A stretch of 64,000 bases of DNA, from the NCBI RefSeq assembly GCF_002608075.1, contig NZ_LAHA01000001.1:233488-297487 (forward strand). The letters are read 5' to 3'. Source of the stretch: Nostoc linckia z4. Lineage in GTDB: Bacteria; Cyanobacteriota; Cyanobacteriia; Cyanobacteriales; Nostocaceae. The translations under genes were made by a program, and so were the position numbers. Shown in pieces: positions 1-9,882 of this stretch (its first letter is position 1; every line of letters starts with the position of its first letter). The notes below the pieces were generated by a model. That model saw nothing but the letters and a program-made list of their open reading frames with translations, ran no database searches and had not been told where the DNA came from.

Positions 1-85
1 GGAGGGATTCGAACCCTCGGTACGGAGTTGCCTGCCGTACAACAGATTAGCAATCTGCCGCTTTCGACCACTCAGCCACCTCTCC
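1..85 (-). tRNA. tRNA-Ser(GCT), 3' end cut by window edge
   Basis: Class II tRNA on the minus strand with 5' acceptor GGAGAGG, anticodon loop TTGCTAA (anticodon GCT), long variable arm and T arm GAGGG-TTCGAAT-CCCTC. Only the first base of the 3' acceptor strand is inside the window. It has canonical features, unlike several tRNAs of the array at 5761-10550, which holds a second Ser(GCT). Confidence 0.95.
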
Positions 86-495
86 ACGGTCATAAATAGT
101 GATGTTAGCAGATATATCAGGCAGAGTCAATAAGTAATTTGTCAATTGTTTCTATGATGCCTCGGCTGCGCCAACAAAAAGCAACAGTGCTAAGAAAATT
201 GCAGGTAAAAAATAATTTCATTGCGATTGTTGACGGTTCACAGTCAACGACTTGAGCAACTAAATCGGGACTTAGGCAGCGAGATTATTTGTTGAGGTCG
301 GTAATAGGGCATCGGGCATTGGGCATTGGGGATTTTTTCTTGCCCAAAGTTCTATGCCCCATACCCAGCCCAAACCCTTAATTTTTCGTTTACCATGCGT
401 AAGTCCTAATAAAGCATCTCTATTTAAATCCCCTACTTTTCAGTAGGGGATTTTGTGTTGACCATTCCCCCAACCCTGTTTCCTTTTAATAATTC
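86..495. other. Intergenic region with degenerate repeats
   Basis: No gene seen. It holds GGGCATTGGG-type short tandem repeats near 305-335 and their reverse-complement style near 350-375. A pair of degenerate ends, GGGACTTAGGCA near 268 and TGCGTAAGTCCT near 396, resembles the terminal repeat of the MITE at 23466, so a decayed MITE is possible. A hairpin with CCCCTACT/AGTAGGGG arms near 430-450, followed by T-rich sequence, could be a terminator. Confidence 0.4.
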
Positions 496-2851
<2,356 letters not shown>

Positions 2852-3383
2852 TTAACCCTACTGCCCTTCAATATTTCTTAATGGTTTTGCCGTTTTCATT
2901 ATACGTTGCAATCCGTTACATTTAGTAGTCGTTGTGCGATCGCTTTCCCAAAAAACTTGTTTAAAAGGGAATTTTGTCTGATACACACCCATTTAGACAA
3001 CCATTGTTGACAATGGCTTTACTGCCTTGATTTTATCTAGATTTAGACTACCAGATGTCGAGAAACAAAAGTCATTACCTCTGATTAAAAAAAACCAGTT
3101 ATTAACTGTTGTCTCAAAACAGTTGATTTCTTTGGTAATTCGTGTATTTGTTTTCAGGAAATCTTTGGAGCATTGGTTAAAGACTGCTAATTCATTTCTA
3201 GCTGAATTTTTCTAAAAAAATTATATTTTCTGTAAAAATAAAAACATTGTATATTTTAAATTAAGTATTTTAACTGTTGTAACTGAATTACAACTGTAAA
3301 TTTGATTAAATCAAAAACTTTTGAAAACTACAGTCGCCACAACTGAAACTAAGCTGTTTTGCATTTAACTTATGCCCATTAGC
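2852..3383. other. AT-rich intergenic region with a palindrome
   Basis: Contains the crtP promoter region at its left end and a perfect 7-bp inverted repeat, CCATTGT-TG-ACAATGG, at 3001-3016 that could be an operator. The rest (3100-3380) is very AT-rich. Short ORFs here have no recognisable features and were not called. Confidence 0.4.
2898..2903 (-). promoter_or_regulatory. Putative -10 box for crtP-crtB
   Basis: Perfect TATAAT on the minus strand, about 46 nt before the crtP start codon. No good -35 hexamer lies 17 nt further upstream, as is common in cyanobacterial promoters. Transcription would start near 2891. Confidence 0.45.
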
Positions 3384-4331
3384 TTAAATACATTTCAGTA
3401 GAAAAGCTGGTCGTAAATCGTGCTGCATCCCATAGTCATTTCTAGCAAATTCTATTTGCAATATTAAACGATCTTGATGAGTAGGAGTAATTCCTTTATG
3501 GAAACAAAGTGGATCTTCCACAAATCCCAAACCAGCTTTGCCACAAATTTTTACTAAAGATTCAGAACCATAATAATTAACGATGTCTTCATCTGTTTCT
3601 CGTTTGCGTAGCCAGAGATGTGACCATTTTTTGTGATTATGACTACCACGAACACAAACATGAGGCCCACTACCATCGTCTACATCAGTTAAGTAGAAGA
3701 AAAACTTGACACAACCATAATCGTCAAGGTCGTAGTGAAACAACTGAGCAGCTTGGCTTTGTTCGAGATATGTTGCATTTCCAGAAAAACTCCACCACAT
3801 TAAATTCCCTTGATGTTTGGGTTCAGCATGTAAAAATGCAGCGGCTATTGCCAATAATGTTGGCTCGTTTTGGAGTTTTTTGATAGCTGGGCAAAGTAAA
3901 CCTGTATTAAAATAACTACCAATAATAAAATTTTTTCCTAACTTAGTTTGTGCGTGTTCTTTCTTATGGTAAAAGAAACCCATATCTGTTTTTCGGTTAC
4001 CATAACAAAGTGTTGAATAAGCAAATTCCACTATCTCTTGAACAATATTTTCAGGTAATTGAATTCCCAAATATATACCTTCAGTTTTGAGATAGTTAAC
4101 AACTTCATCTACATTTAAATCTGGAAAACAAGAATTGGTATCATTAAAATCTAATTTAGCTGAGGGTTTTAAGAAATACATCACAATAGCTCGCCCAATT
4201 TTAAATCGAGCTATTTTACGCATCAAAAGCCATCTAGGATTTTTAGTCAATCCTTTGTAATTTTCGTAACAAATATTATAAATTTTGGAAGTAATTCTAT
4301 CGAGACAGTTATTAAATAAACTTATTGACAT
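3384..4331 (-). CDS. Phytanoyl-CoA dioxygenase (PhyH)-like protein
   Basis: A 315-aa protein resembling Fe(II)/2-oxoglutarate dioxygenases of the PhyH type. The metal triad appears as H-x-D in FHYDLDDYG (about residue 200) and a distal His in CFHKG (about residue 278), followed by Arg in QDRLILQIEF, which would bind 2-oxoglutarate. A SGPHVCVRGSH block between them is also typical. The N-terminal ~80 residues are basic and not recognised. It stands alone, with lower GC than its neighbours, so its substrate is unknown. The family call is fairly safe; the function is not. Confidence 0.75.
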   Translation of the reverse strand: MSISLFNNCLDRITSKIYNICYENYKGLTKNPRWLLMRKIARFKIGRAIVMYFLKPSAKLDFNDTNSCFPDLNVDEVVNYLKTEGIYLGIQLPENIVQEIVEFAYSTLCYGNRKTDMGFFYHKKEHAQTKLGKNFIIGSYFNTGLLCPAIKKLQNEPTLLAIAAAFLHAEPKHQGNLMWWSFSGNATYLEQSQAAQLFHYDLDDYGCVKFFFYLTDVDDGSGPHVCVRGSHNHKKWSHLWLRKRETDEDIVNYYGSESLVKICGKAGLGFVEDPLCFHKGITPTHQDRLILQIEFARNDYGMQHDLRPAFLLKCI

Positions 4332-4670
4332 AAATCTCCCGATATAAAAACAGCAGGGTGCAATGCCTGTGGCAGAGCATTATTGAGTTGAAGCAAAAAT
4401 GCTTTTGCCGATCGCTGTTCTAGAATTACGTAAGTAATACCATGTAATTCGTATCTGAATTGTTAAAAATCAATAATGATATTTACTTAAATAGGGGTGT
4501 TGACTGTTGACTGGAAAGTTATTATTCTCCCTCGCCCCCTCTCTCTGCCCCATCTCCCTTGTCTCCCCCATCTCCCTTGTCTCCCCCATCTCCCTAATCT
4601 CCCCCCTGCCCCACTAAAAGTATAGGATTAGGGTTGAATTTGTTTGCTACACAACTATAGGTAAAGGATT
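4332..4670. repeat. Intergenic region with C-rich tandem repeats
   Basis: About 4530-4615 holds repeats of the type CCCCATCTCCCTTGTCTCC. This is the short-tandem-repeat class common between genes of heterocystous cyanobacteria. No gene seen. Confidence 0.7.
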
Positions 4671-5759
4671 ATGGCATCATCGCAACAGCTAAACCGCTTT
4701 GGACATCATCTGATTTTGGGTATTTCCGGTACTACGTTAAGTGATGAAGATAAACGCGCACTCAGTGAATTAAAGCCCATTGGGGTGATATTTTTTGCTA
4801 AAAATTTTCTAGATGGCACTCCCTATGAGGTTTGGCTACAAAAATTCCAAGATTTGAACAACCAAATACGACAATATACTCAACGGGAGTCAATGTTTGT
4901 CACTTTAGATCACGAAGGTGGTCGTGTGGTTCGTACACCGCCACCAATTACACGATTTCCTCAAGCGTTGTTGCTGCGATCGCACGCCTACGAAGTAGCA
5001 AAAGCCACAGCTGTAGAACTAAAATCATTAGGAATAAATTTATCTTGGGCACCTGTAGCAGATATTTTTTCTCAGCCCAATAATCCTGTAATTGGCTCTC
5101 GTGCCTTTGGTAGCAACCCTGAAACTGCTGCTCAAGGTGCCCGTGACTACTACCTTGGACTTCGAGATTCAGGAATTATCGGATGTGCTAAGCATTTTCC
5201 CGGACATGGAGATACTAGTCAAGATTCTCACGTTGAGCTACCAGTACTCAATTTGACTTTAGAAGAATTGCGACTTCGAGAACTGATACCTTTTAAAACT
5301 CTTATTGAAGTACAGATTCCTTTAGTTATGACAGTCCATATCTTGTTTCCCAAGATAGATCCTGATGTACCAGCGACCCTTTCTCAACCTATTCTCAACA
5401 ACATACTGAGGGAGGAACTTGGCTTTAAGGGAGTAGTTGTTTCTGACGATTTAGATATGAAAGCAATCTCAGATATGTTTATTCAAGCTGGGACTGTAGC
5501 GCGGTCACTTAATGCAGGTTGTGACCTGTTTATTGTCTCGCGTAATATTAATTCATCATCTATTGAAAGAACTTATCGCATTGCTGAAGATTTTGCCAAT
5601 TCTCTGAGTGACGGTAGCTTAGATGAATCAGTTGTGGAAGCAGCTAGAGAAAGAATTGAAAAATTACTGGTGCTAACACCGCAATATACCGTGCAAGCTT
5701 TGGATAAAGATATATTATTGCAACATGCTCAACTGGCGATCGCCAGTTCCTATTCATAA
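4671..5759 (+). CDS. nagZ: Beta-N-acetylhexosaminidase, GH3 family
   Basis: Family 3 glycoside hydrolase likely cleaving GlcNAc-containing muropeptides during cell-wall recycling. The family signature KHFPGHGDTSQDSH (about residue 170) carries the His/Asp acid-base pair of NagZ enzymes, and VVSDDLDMKAI (about residue 257) carries the nucleophile Asp. At 362 aa it is a single-domain NagZ-like enzyme without signal peptide, so probably cytoplasmic. Its stop codon ends two bases before the convergent tRNA-Lys gene, so the end of the tRNA-array transcript runs towards this gene. The symbol is by family only. Confidence 0.85.
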   Translation: MASSQQLNRFGHHLILGISGTTLSDEDKRALSELKPIGVIFFAKNFLDGTPYEVWLQKFQDLNNQIRQYTQRESMFVTLDHEGGRVVRTPPPITRFPQALLLRSHAYEVAKATAVELKSLGINLSWAPVADIFSQPNNPVIGSRAFGSNPETAAQGARDYYLGLRDSGIIGCAKHFPGHGDTSQDSHVELPVLNLTLEELRLRELIPFKTLIEVQIPLVMTVHILFPKIDPDVPATLSQPILNNILREELGFKGVVVSDDLDMKAISDMFIQAGTVARSLNAGCDLFIVSRNINSSSIERTYRIAEDFANSLSDGSLDESVVEAARERIEKLLVLTPQYTVQALDKDILLQHAQLAIASSYS

Positions 5760-5760
5760 A

Positions 5761-5831
5761 TGGGTGGTATAGGGGTCGAACCTATTTCTGCGGGTTAAAA
5801 GCCCGCTGCACAGCCGGTATGCCAACCACCC
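5761..5831 (-). tRNA. tRNA-Lys(TTT)
   Basis: Acceptor GGGTGGT/ACCACCC with A73, anticodon arm GCGGG-CTTTTAA-CCCGC, T arm ATAGG-TTCGACC-CCTAT. Only 71 nt: the variable loop is 4 nt and the D arm is weak. Last gene of the array. Confidence 0.85.
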
Positions 5832-6012
5832 TAGTTAATTTGAATAAAAAATGAGCAAGTGCGATCGTATTACATCGCAAAGCTTGTAACACCAAACTTA
5901 TACAGGAGATTTCAAGTTAATGAAGTAGACTATCTAGCTCTCAAAGCCAGGTAGAGAAACTATTCTAATTCTGACTTCTGAATTCTGACTCCTGAATTCT
6001 GCTGTATGTAAA
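5832..6012. other. Array spacer with ATTCTGA repeats
   Basis: The longest tRNA-tRNA spacer near the array's 3' end. It carries TTCTGACTTCTGAATTCTGACT-type short repeats at about 5960-6003 and no gene. Confidence 0.6.
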
Positions 6013-6084
6013 TCCACCAGGGAGGTACTGCCCCTCCTATTTCTGTGTTATCAGCACAGCGCCTCGCTTTTCGGCTTCAGGTGG
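6013..6084 (-). tRNA. tRNA-Ile(GAT)-like, aberrant T loop
   Basis: Anticodon arm CTGTG-CTGATAA-CACAG gives GAT. Acceptor CCACCTG/CTGGTGG has one mismatch, with A73. The T arm folds as GGAGG-GGCAGTA-CCTCC, so the invariant TTC of the T loop is absent. This may be a pseudo-tRNA or a diverged functional gene; the palindromic T arm looks like a replacement by a small repeat. Confidence 0.65.
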
Positions 6085-6090
6085 AAAAAG

Positions 6091-6173
6091 TGGAAGATGG
6101 AGGAATCGAACCCCTACAGTTGCCCGTACCCTGGTTTTCAAGACCAGTTGCCGTCCATTCAGCGGCATCTTCC
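6091..6173 (-). tRNA. tRNA-Ser(TGA)
   Basis: Acceptor GGAAGAT/ATCTTCC with A73, anticodon arm CTGGT-CTTGAAA-ACCAG, class II variable arm, T loop TTCGATT. 83 nt. Confidence 0.93.
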
Positions 6174-6179
6174 ATTAGG

Positions 6180-6254
6180 GGTGCCTGACGGGACTCGAAC
6201 CCGCTCTGACTGGTTCCACAAACCAGCGCCTCGACCGCTTTGGCTTCAGACACC
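6180..6254 (-). tRNA. tRNA-His(GTG)
   Basis: Eight-pair acceptor GGTGTCTG/CAGGCACC, including the G-1:C73 pair diagnostic of tRNA-His. Anticodon arm CTGGT-TTGTGGA-ACCAG, T loop TTCGAGT. Confidence 0.94.
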
Positions 6255-6259
6255 ATCAG

Positions 6260-6333
6260 TGGAATCAATGGGACTTGAACCCATGACCTCCTGCTTGCAA
6301 GGCAGGCGCTCTAGCCAACTGAGCTATGACCCC
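6260..6333 (-). tRNA. tRNA-Ala(TGC)
   Basis: Acceptor GGGGTCA/TGATTCC (two G:T pairs) with A73, anticodon arm CCTGC-CTTGCAA-GCAGG, T loop TTCAAGT. The alanine identity pair G3:U70 is present. Confidence 0.93.
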
Positions 6334-6426
6334 ATCAAAAAAGTAAAAAGAGCAAAGTAAAAAGTAAAAAGAAAGAGGAATAATTAAATCCATTCTTTTG
6401 ACTTTTAACTTTTGACTAGTGTCAGG

Positions 6427-6500
6427 CGGGAGTGGTAGGACTCGAACCCACAACTTTCGAGGTAGAAACTCGAAGCTCTATTCCATTGAGCTACACTCCC
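6427..6500 (-). tRNA. tRNA-Arg(TCT)
   Basis: Acceptor GGGAGTG/CACTCCC with G73, anticodon arm TCGAG-TTTCTAC-CTCGA, T loop TTCGAGT. Confidence 0.93.
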
Positions 6501-6509
6501 AAGATTTGG

Positions 6510-6582
6510 TAGTCCTGGCAGGAATTGAACCCGCAACATTCTTCTTGTAAGGAAAACACTCTACCAATTGAGCTACAGGACT
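6510..6582 (-). tRNA. tRNA-Val(TAC)
   Basis: Acceptor AGTCCTG/CAGGACT with A73, followed directly by an encoded CCA. Anticodon arm TTTTC-CTTACAA-GAAGA, T loop TTCAATT. Confidence 0.92.
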
Positions 6583-6587
6583 ACGCA

Positions 6588-6659
6588 AGCGAGTGGAGGG
6601 ACTTGAACCCACGCACTGAGTATGGCGCACTCAGATGCTACCGATTACATCACACCCGC
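6588..6659 (-). tRNA. tRNA-Gly(GCC), with C33
   Basis: Acceptor GCGGGTG/CACTCGC with T73. The anticodon stem TGAGT/ACTCA encloses loop GCGCCAT, so the anticodon is GCC but position 33 is C instead of the near-universal U. The T stem has one mismatch. It probably works poorly or differently. Confidence 0.8.
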
Positions 6660-6663
6660 ATCA

Positions 6664-6736
6664 AGCTGGTAACAGGAATTGAACCTGCAACCTACTGATT
6701 ACAAGTCAGTTGCTCTGCCAATTGAGCTACACCAGC
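6664..6736 (-). tRNA. tRNA-Thr(TGT)
   Basis: Acceptor GCTGGTG/TACCAGC with T73, anticodon arm ACTGA-CTTGTAA-TCAGT, T loop TTCAATT. Confidence 0.93.
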
Positions 6737-6947
6737 ACTATTTCTGAATTTTGGATTTTGGATTTTGGATTTTGGATTTTGGATTTTAGATTGACACCAT
6801 AGCTTCAGATATGAATTTGAGTAAAGAATTGTAGATTTGGGATAGAAGGATTTGTTGCACAAAGAAAGCAAACTTGCTCTCACACCTTTTTAGATTTTCA
6901 GTTTGAATCAACAATCCAAAATTTAAAATCTAAAATCTAAAATTTGG
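6737..6947. repeat. Array spacer with TTTTGGA heptamer repeats
   Basis: Tandem TTTTGGA heptamers at about 6752-6788, with the complementary form (AATCTAAA type) at 6912-6944, so the spacer could fold into a long imperfect hairpin in the precursor RNA. No tRNA or ORF of note. Confidence 0.75.
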
Positions 6948-7021
6948 TGACGGGGGCAGGAATTGCACCTGCTGATGTGAGGCTTATGAGACCTCCAAGC
7001 CACTCTTGCTTCATCCCCGCA
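6948..7021 (-). tRNA. tRNA-Met(CAT)-like
   Basis: Anticodon arm GAGGT-CTCATAA-GCCTC (CAT). The acceptor TGCGGGG/CCCCGTC has a mismatched first pair, and the T loop is TGCAATT instead of TTC. The anticodon stem lacks the three G:C pairs of initiators. Could be Met or, if lysidinylated, Ile(CAU). Ends are uncertain by one base. Confidence 0.7.
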
Positions 7022-7031
7022 TATTCACCAA

Positions 7032-7104
7032 TACCCCTGACTGGATTTGAACCAGCAACCTCTTCGTTCTAAGCGAAGCGCCTCTTCCGTTGGGCTACAA
7101 GGGC
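7032..7104 (-). tRNA. tRNA-Leu(TAG), short variable loop
   Basis: Acceptor GCCCTTG/CAGGGGT with A73, anticodon arm CTTCG-CTTAGAA-CGAAG, T arm GCTGG-TTCAAAT-CCAGT. The variable loop is only AGGTT, so this is a class I fold although bacterial tRNA-Leu is class II. Confidence 0.85.
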
Positions 7105-7108
7105 AAAG

Positions 7109-7211
7109 TCTGAGAGTGGCAGGTATTGTAGACCCCTTGGCGGCTTCCCGCAAGGTATCTGCGACTTGGAGTTACCGAAAGTCCCGCGCTCCTATCTGCG
7201 CCACACCCAGA
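7109..7211 (-). tRNA. tRNA-Pro(CGG)-like, T loop interrupted by small repeat
   Basis: D arm GCGC-AGATAGGA-GCGC and anticodon loop TTCGGTA (CGG) are intact, with one mismatch in the anticodon stem. The T arm starts GCAGA and ends CCTGC, but the loop is about 34 nt, with an insertion of ~27 nt at about 7128-7157. The acceptor 3' strand also carries two extra bases. Product may be inactive. Confidence 0.7.
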
Positions 7212-7216
7212 TATTT

Positions 7217-7293
<77 letters not shown>

Positions 7294-7297
7294 TTAG

Positions 7298-7397
7298 TAC
7301 CCCTGACAGGATTTGTAGACGCGAAGCGGCTTCCCGAAGGGTAGCTGCAAAATCTGGACTCTGATTCCAGCACGTATGCCAGTTCCGTCACAGGGGC
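7298..7397 (-). tRNA. tRNA-Leu(CAG), T loop interrupted by small repeat
   Basis: Acceptor GCCCCTG/CAGGGGT with A73 and anticodon arm CTGGA-ATCAGAG-TCCAG are intact, and the variable loop is short. The T loop is 33 nt instead of 7: a 26-nt insertion (about 7315-7344) containing GCGAAGCGGCTTCCCGAAGG lies between the first loop base and the conserved CAAAT. Confidence 0.75.
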
Positions 7398-7400
7398 ATA

Positions 7401-7474
7401 TCGGGGTGACAGGATTTGAACCTGCGACATTCTGCTCCCAAAGCAGACGCGCTACCAAGCTGCGCTACACCCCG
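7401..7474 (-). tRNA. tRNA-Pro(TGG)
   Basis: Acceptor CGGGGTG/CACCCCG with A73, anticodon arm TCTGC-TTTGGGA-GCAGA, T arm GCAGG-TTCAAAT-CCTGT. Fully canonical; serves as the uninterrupted comparison for the neighbouring Pro(CGG). Confidence 0.95.
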
Positions 7475-7478
7475 TTGG

Positions 7479-7553
7479 TACTCCTGGTGGGAGTCGAACC
7501 CACAACGAAACAGATTTTAAGTCTGCCACCTCTTCCAATTGGGCTACAGGAGC
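7479..7553 (-). tRNA. tRNA-Leu(TAA), short variable loop
   Basis: Acceptor GCTCCTG/CAGGAGT with A73 and encoded CCA, anticodon arm GCAGA-CTTAAAA-TCTGT, variable loop of about 6 nt, T arm GTGGG-TTCGACT-CCCAC. It carries no intron, unlike the well-known tRNA-Leu(UAA) group I intron gene of many cyanobacteria. Confidence 0.88.
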
Positions 7554-7576
7554 AAAGTTTGGTACTCTTGGTGGGA

Positions 7577-7650
7577 TACTCTTGGTGGGAGTCGAACCCA
7601 CAACTTACCGTTTTTGAGACGGCAGCCTCTTCCAGTTGGGCTACAAGAGC
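7577..7650 (-). tRNA. tRNA-Leu(CAA), short variable loop
   Basis: Acceptor GCTCTTG/CAAGAGT with A73, anticodon arm GCCGT-CTCAAAA-ACGGT, variable loop AAGTT, T loop TTCGACT. The last ~15 nt (CCCACCAAGAGTA) are duplicated just downstream at 7563-7576. Confidence 0.88.
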
Positions 7651-7677
7651 ATAAGTGATATTACTTATTTAATATAA

Positions 7678-7751
7678 CTGGGAAGATAGGACTCGAACCT
7701 ATATTTTTCCGCTTTCAAAGAGCGGTGCCATACCAATTAGGCGACTCCCCA
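7678..7751 (-). tRNA. tRNA-Gln(TTG)
   Basis: Acceptor TGGGGAG/CTTCCCA with G73, the weak first pair typical of tRNA-Gln, anticodon arm CCGCT-CTTTGAA-AGCGG, T arm ATAGG-TTCGAGT-CCTAT. Lies just downstream of the HNH gene. Confidence 0.93.
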
Positions 7752-7777
7752 ATGTAAATTTAGAAGGTGTTAATTCA

Positions 7778-8542
7778 TCAAATATTTGAACTTTGAAATT
7801 GCTTTTGTTTTGTCCAATATCCTCTTGCTGGTTTCTCAATTCCATAAGATTTACACCATTTTTCTACTGCTTTGTCACTAACACCAAAATCTTTAGCTAT
7901 TAAAGTTGTTGGTTTTGACCAAATTAATTTGAATAATTCTTCTCTAGAAGGTCTTTCTACTTTCCTCTTTGTGAAGTTTAATCTTATTGATACACATTTT
8001 TTACAAAGTTTTAACCTAGAGTATTTTGTTATTGCTGTATGACATTGCGAACAAGAAAAAATATTGATTTTACCATAAGTTAATCGCCTACCAGCAAAAG
8101 TTTCTGTTTGGCTGTGACAGTTTGGACAAAGTAAACGTAAATTTTCAAGTCGATTGTCGTTACTAATACCGTTTATATGGTCTAATTGCAAACAAAGACG
8201 CTTACCATTCCAGTCTGGTGATATCCCGCATTCATAACATTTTTCCTCGAACAATGATTCTTCAATTAATCTAATTTTAAGAGTAAATCTGTTATAAGAA
8301 GAGCCTAAAATTAAAATATTTTCTAATGGGATTTTTTTCTGTTCTGCATACCTTCTAAATCCGATTGTATTGTCTCCTATCGGCGGAATAATATTATGTT
8401 TATCACACCAATTATGGAAATGTTTATAGTTACCACCAGCCGCTCGAAGCCCTAGATATTCCAAGCATTGCTTTACAGATGAGCAGCATTTCACAGCTTC
8501 TTCTACTTTTGATTTATTTGACAGAATACTTCGCCGTGGCAT
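7778..8542 (-). CDS. HNH endonuclease inside the tRNA array
   Basis: A 254-aa protein with an HNH nuclease core: a CYECG knuckle (about residue 99), the catalytic segment LQLDHINGISNDNRLENL (about residues 115-135) and a closing CPNCH, followed by a second CSQCH...CKKC zinc ribbon. The C-terminus has an IAKDFGVSDKAVEKWCKSYG helix-turn-helix that would bind DNA. It reads in the same direction as the tRNAs, between Gln(CTG) and Gln(TTG), with flanks of about 26 and 85 nt. Free-standing HNH enzymes of this build often act in homing or mobility; that role here is inference. Its codon use is more AT-rich than that of its neighbours, which fits acquisition. Confidence 0.85.
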   Translation of the reverse strand: MPRRSILSNKSKVEEAVKCCSSVKQCLEYLGLRAAGGNYKHFHNWCDKHNIIPPIGDNTIGFRRYAEQKKIPLENILILGSSYNRFTLKIRLIEESLFEEKCYECGISPDWNGKRLCLQLDHINGISNDNRLENLRLLCPNCHSQTETFAGRRLTYGKINIFSCSQCHTAITKYSRLKLCKKCVSIRLNFTKRKVERPSREELFKLIWSKPTTLIAKDFGVSDKAVEKWCKSYGIEKPARGYWTKQKQFQSSNI

Positions 8543-8627
8543 GAATTCTTTGCAGTTGTTTAATGGTTAAAAAATATGGTAATACGATTAAGTAAATCAT
8601 AAATTGCTAGTTCAACTCAAAATTTAG

Positions 8628-8701
8628 CTGCCGAGGTAGGGTTTGAACCTACAAACTCCTGTTTCAGAGACAGGTGACTCTACCAATTCGTCCACCCGGC
8701 A
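8628..8701 (-). tRNA. tRNA-Gln(CTG)
   Basis: Acceptor TGCCGGG/CTCGGCA with G73, anticodon arm CCTGT-CTCTGAA-ACAGG, T arm GTAGG-TTCAAAC-CCTAC. The CTG anticodon is redundant where Gln(TTG) is present. Confidence 0.92.
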
Positions 8702-8714
8702 ATGAAATAAATGG

Positions 8715-8786
<72 letters not shown>

Positions 8787-8792
8787 ACGAAG

Positions 8793-8867
8793 CCCCCCAG
8801 GTCGGAATCGAACCGACGACCTCCTGTTCTTCAGACAGGCGCTAACTACCAACTGAGCTACCGGGGG
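8793..8867 (-). tRNA. tRNA-Phe(GAA)
   Basis: Acceptor CCCCCGG/CTGGGGG, anticodon arm CCTGT-CTGAAGA-ACAGG, T arm GTCGG-TTCGATT-CCGAC. The base at position 73 reads G rather than the usual A of tRNA-Phe. Confidence 0.9.
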
Positions 8868-8956
8868 ATAAAAAAGGAGAGAGATAAGTTTTATGTAGTG
8901 GGCTGGTTTAATTCAACACTAATCAGGTATTATTTCATCTCTCATGTCAGTCCAGG

Positions 8957-9030
8957 CGATCGCGGAAGGACTTGAACCTTCACTCTTGAGTTTCGTAGAC
9001 TCAGATGTTATCCACTTACACCACGCGATC
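8957..9030 (-). tRNA. tRNA-Arg(ACG)
   Basis: Acceptor GATCGCG/CGCGATC with G73, anticodon arm TGAGT-CTACGAA-ACTCA, T arm GAAGG-TTCAAGT-CCTTC. A34 would be deaminated to inosine by TadA if the tRNA is used. The acceptor contains a HIP1-like core. Confidence 0.93.
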
Positions 9031-9059
9031 TTAATATCTAGTTAAAAATCCCAGCTATT

Positions 9060-9767
9060 TTACGGATAATTTATTGCATCATTGCTTTGCTGGCTATAGC
9101 AAAGGATGTATTGAGAATTAATCCACCCCTCTCTTCCTACTAATCTGTTGTTTAAGCTATTAGTAACACGCACGTTAACCCAAGGTGTTGGGCGACCTTG
9201 AAGTGAGACAATATCAGGCTTGAGTAATGTAATATTGTTGCCATTATCTAAAGCTGCTGTTGCCTTTCCGCCAGCTGTGGCACGTAGAGCTAATTGCCCC
9301 GACCCCGATTGCAACCCAGTGACTTCACAAAGTGCAGGCTTAACCTGAGCTACATTACCAGTACATTTTAGGGCGCTACTACGCATCCAACCTTCTAAGC
9401 CTTTTTCTTTAGGACTATCTGCATCGATAACGCTAATGTAAATCCAGTTTTCAGCACCTTTAGCTAGTACTTGTAACTTGGCATCTTCATATAAATTAAT
9501 TGCACCTCCATCTTCAAATTCTCCTTGCGGTTTTCTTAGGTATAGAAAAAGTGCTTCATCATTTCGTAGTTTCTTGGCTTGACAAGTTACTTGTTTGTTG
9601 GCGCTTTTGGGAGTTGCAGCATTTGCTGTTGGTAAAAAATTAGGAGTAGAAACCCACAGATAAAATACAGTCAAAGAAATTTGAGGTAGAGATTGAAGAA
9701 AACGTGCCATTTTTGAGTAAATACAAGTGTTCTTTACTACCTTATCTGTGATAAATTTCATCGTCAT
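9060..9767 (-). CDS. Secreted SH3-domain protein inside the tRNA array
   Basis: A 235-aa protein with an N-terminal hydrophobic stretch (about residues 24-45, ending ANA-A) that looks like a signal peptide; the second Met (residue 3) is an alternative start. The mature part holds two SH3-like segments, seen as NLYEDAKLQVLAKG...WIYISV and LRATAGGKATAALDNGN...PWVNVRV, each followed by EGW(M/I) and a Cys. Cys spacing suggests periplasmic disulfides. It reads in the array direction between Ser(GCT) and Arg(ACG), spaced 26-29 nt from both. Bacterial SH3 proteins often bind cell wall or protein ligands; why one sits in a tRNA array is unknown. Confidence 0.75.
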   Translation of the reverse strand: MTMKFITDKVVKNTCIYSKMARFLQSLPQISLTVFYLWVSTPNFLPTANAATPKSANKQVTCQAKKLRNDEALFLYLRKPQGEFEDGGAINLYEDAKLQVLAKGAENWIYISVIDADSPKEKGLEGWMRSSALKCTGNVAQVKPALCEVTGLQSGSGQLALRATAGGKATAALDNGNNITLLKPDIVSLQGRPTPWVNVRVTNSLNNRLVGREGWINSQYILCYSQQSNDAINYP

Positions 9768-9793
9768 GCATAACTTTACCTAACTCCATAAGG

Positions 9794-9878
9794 CGGAGAA
9801 GACAGGATTTGAACCTGCGTCGGTATTATCCGATACTGTTTAGCAAACAGCTACCTTCGGCCACTCGGTCACTTCTCC
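9794..9878 (-). tRNA. tRNA-Ser(GCT), array copy
   Basis: Acceptor GGAGAAG/CTTCTCC with G73, anticodon arm GCTGT-TTGCTAA-ACAGT, class II variable arm with TCGG/CCGA stem, T arm GCAGG-TTCAAAT-CCTGT. Second Ser(GCT) of the window. Confidence 0.94.
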
Positions 9879-9882
9879 TCAG

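Noticed and set aside
3027-3215. A 62-aa frame in the crtP upstream region
   Set aside because: Very AT-rich, no ribosome-binding site, no recognisable features.
7315-7344. T-loop inserts as introns
   Set aside because: At 26-27 nt they are far too short for group I or II introns, are not in the anticodon loop, and match a dispersed repeat found outside tRNAs in this kind of genome.
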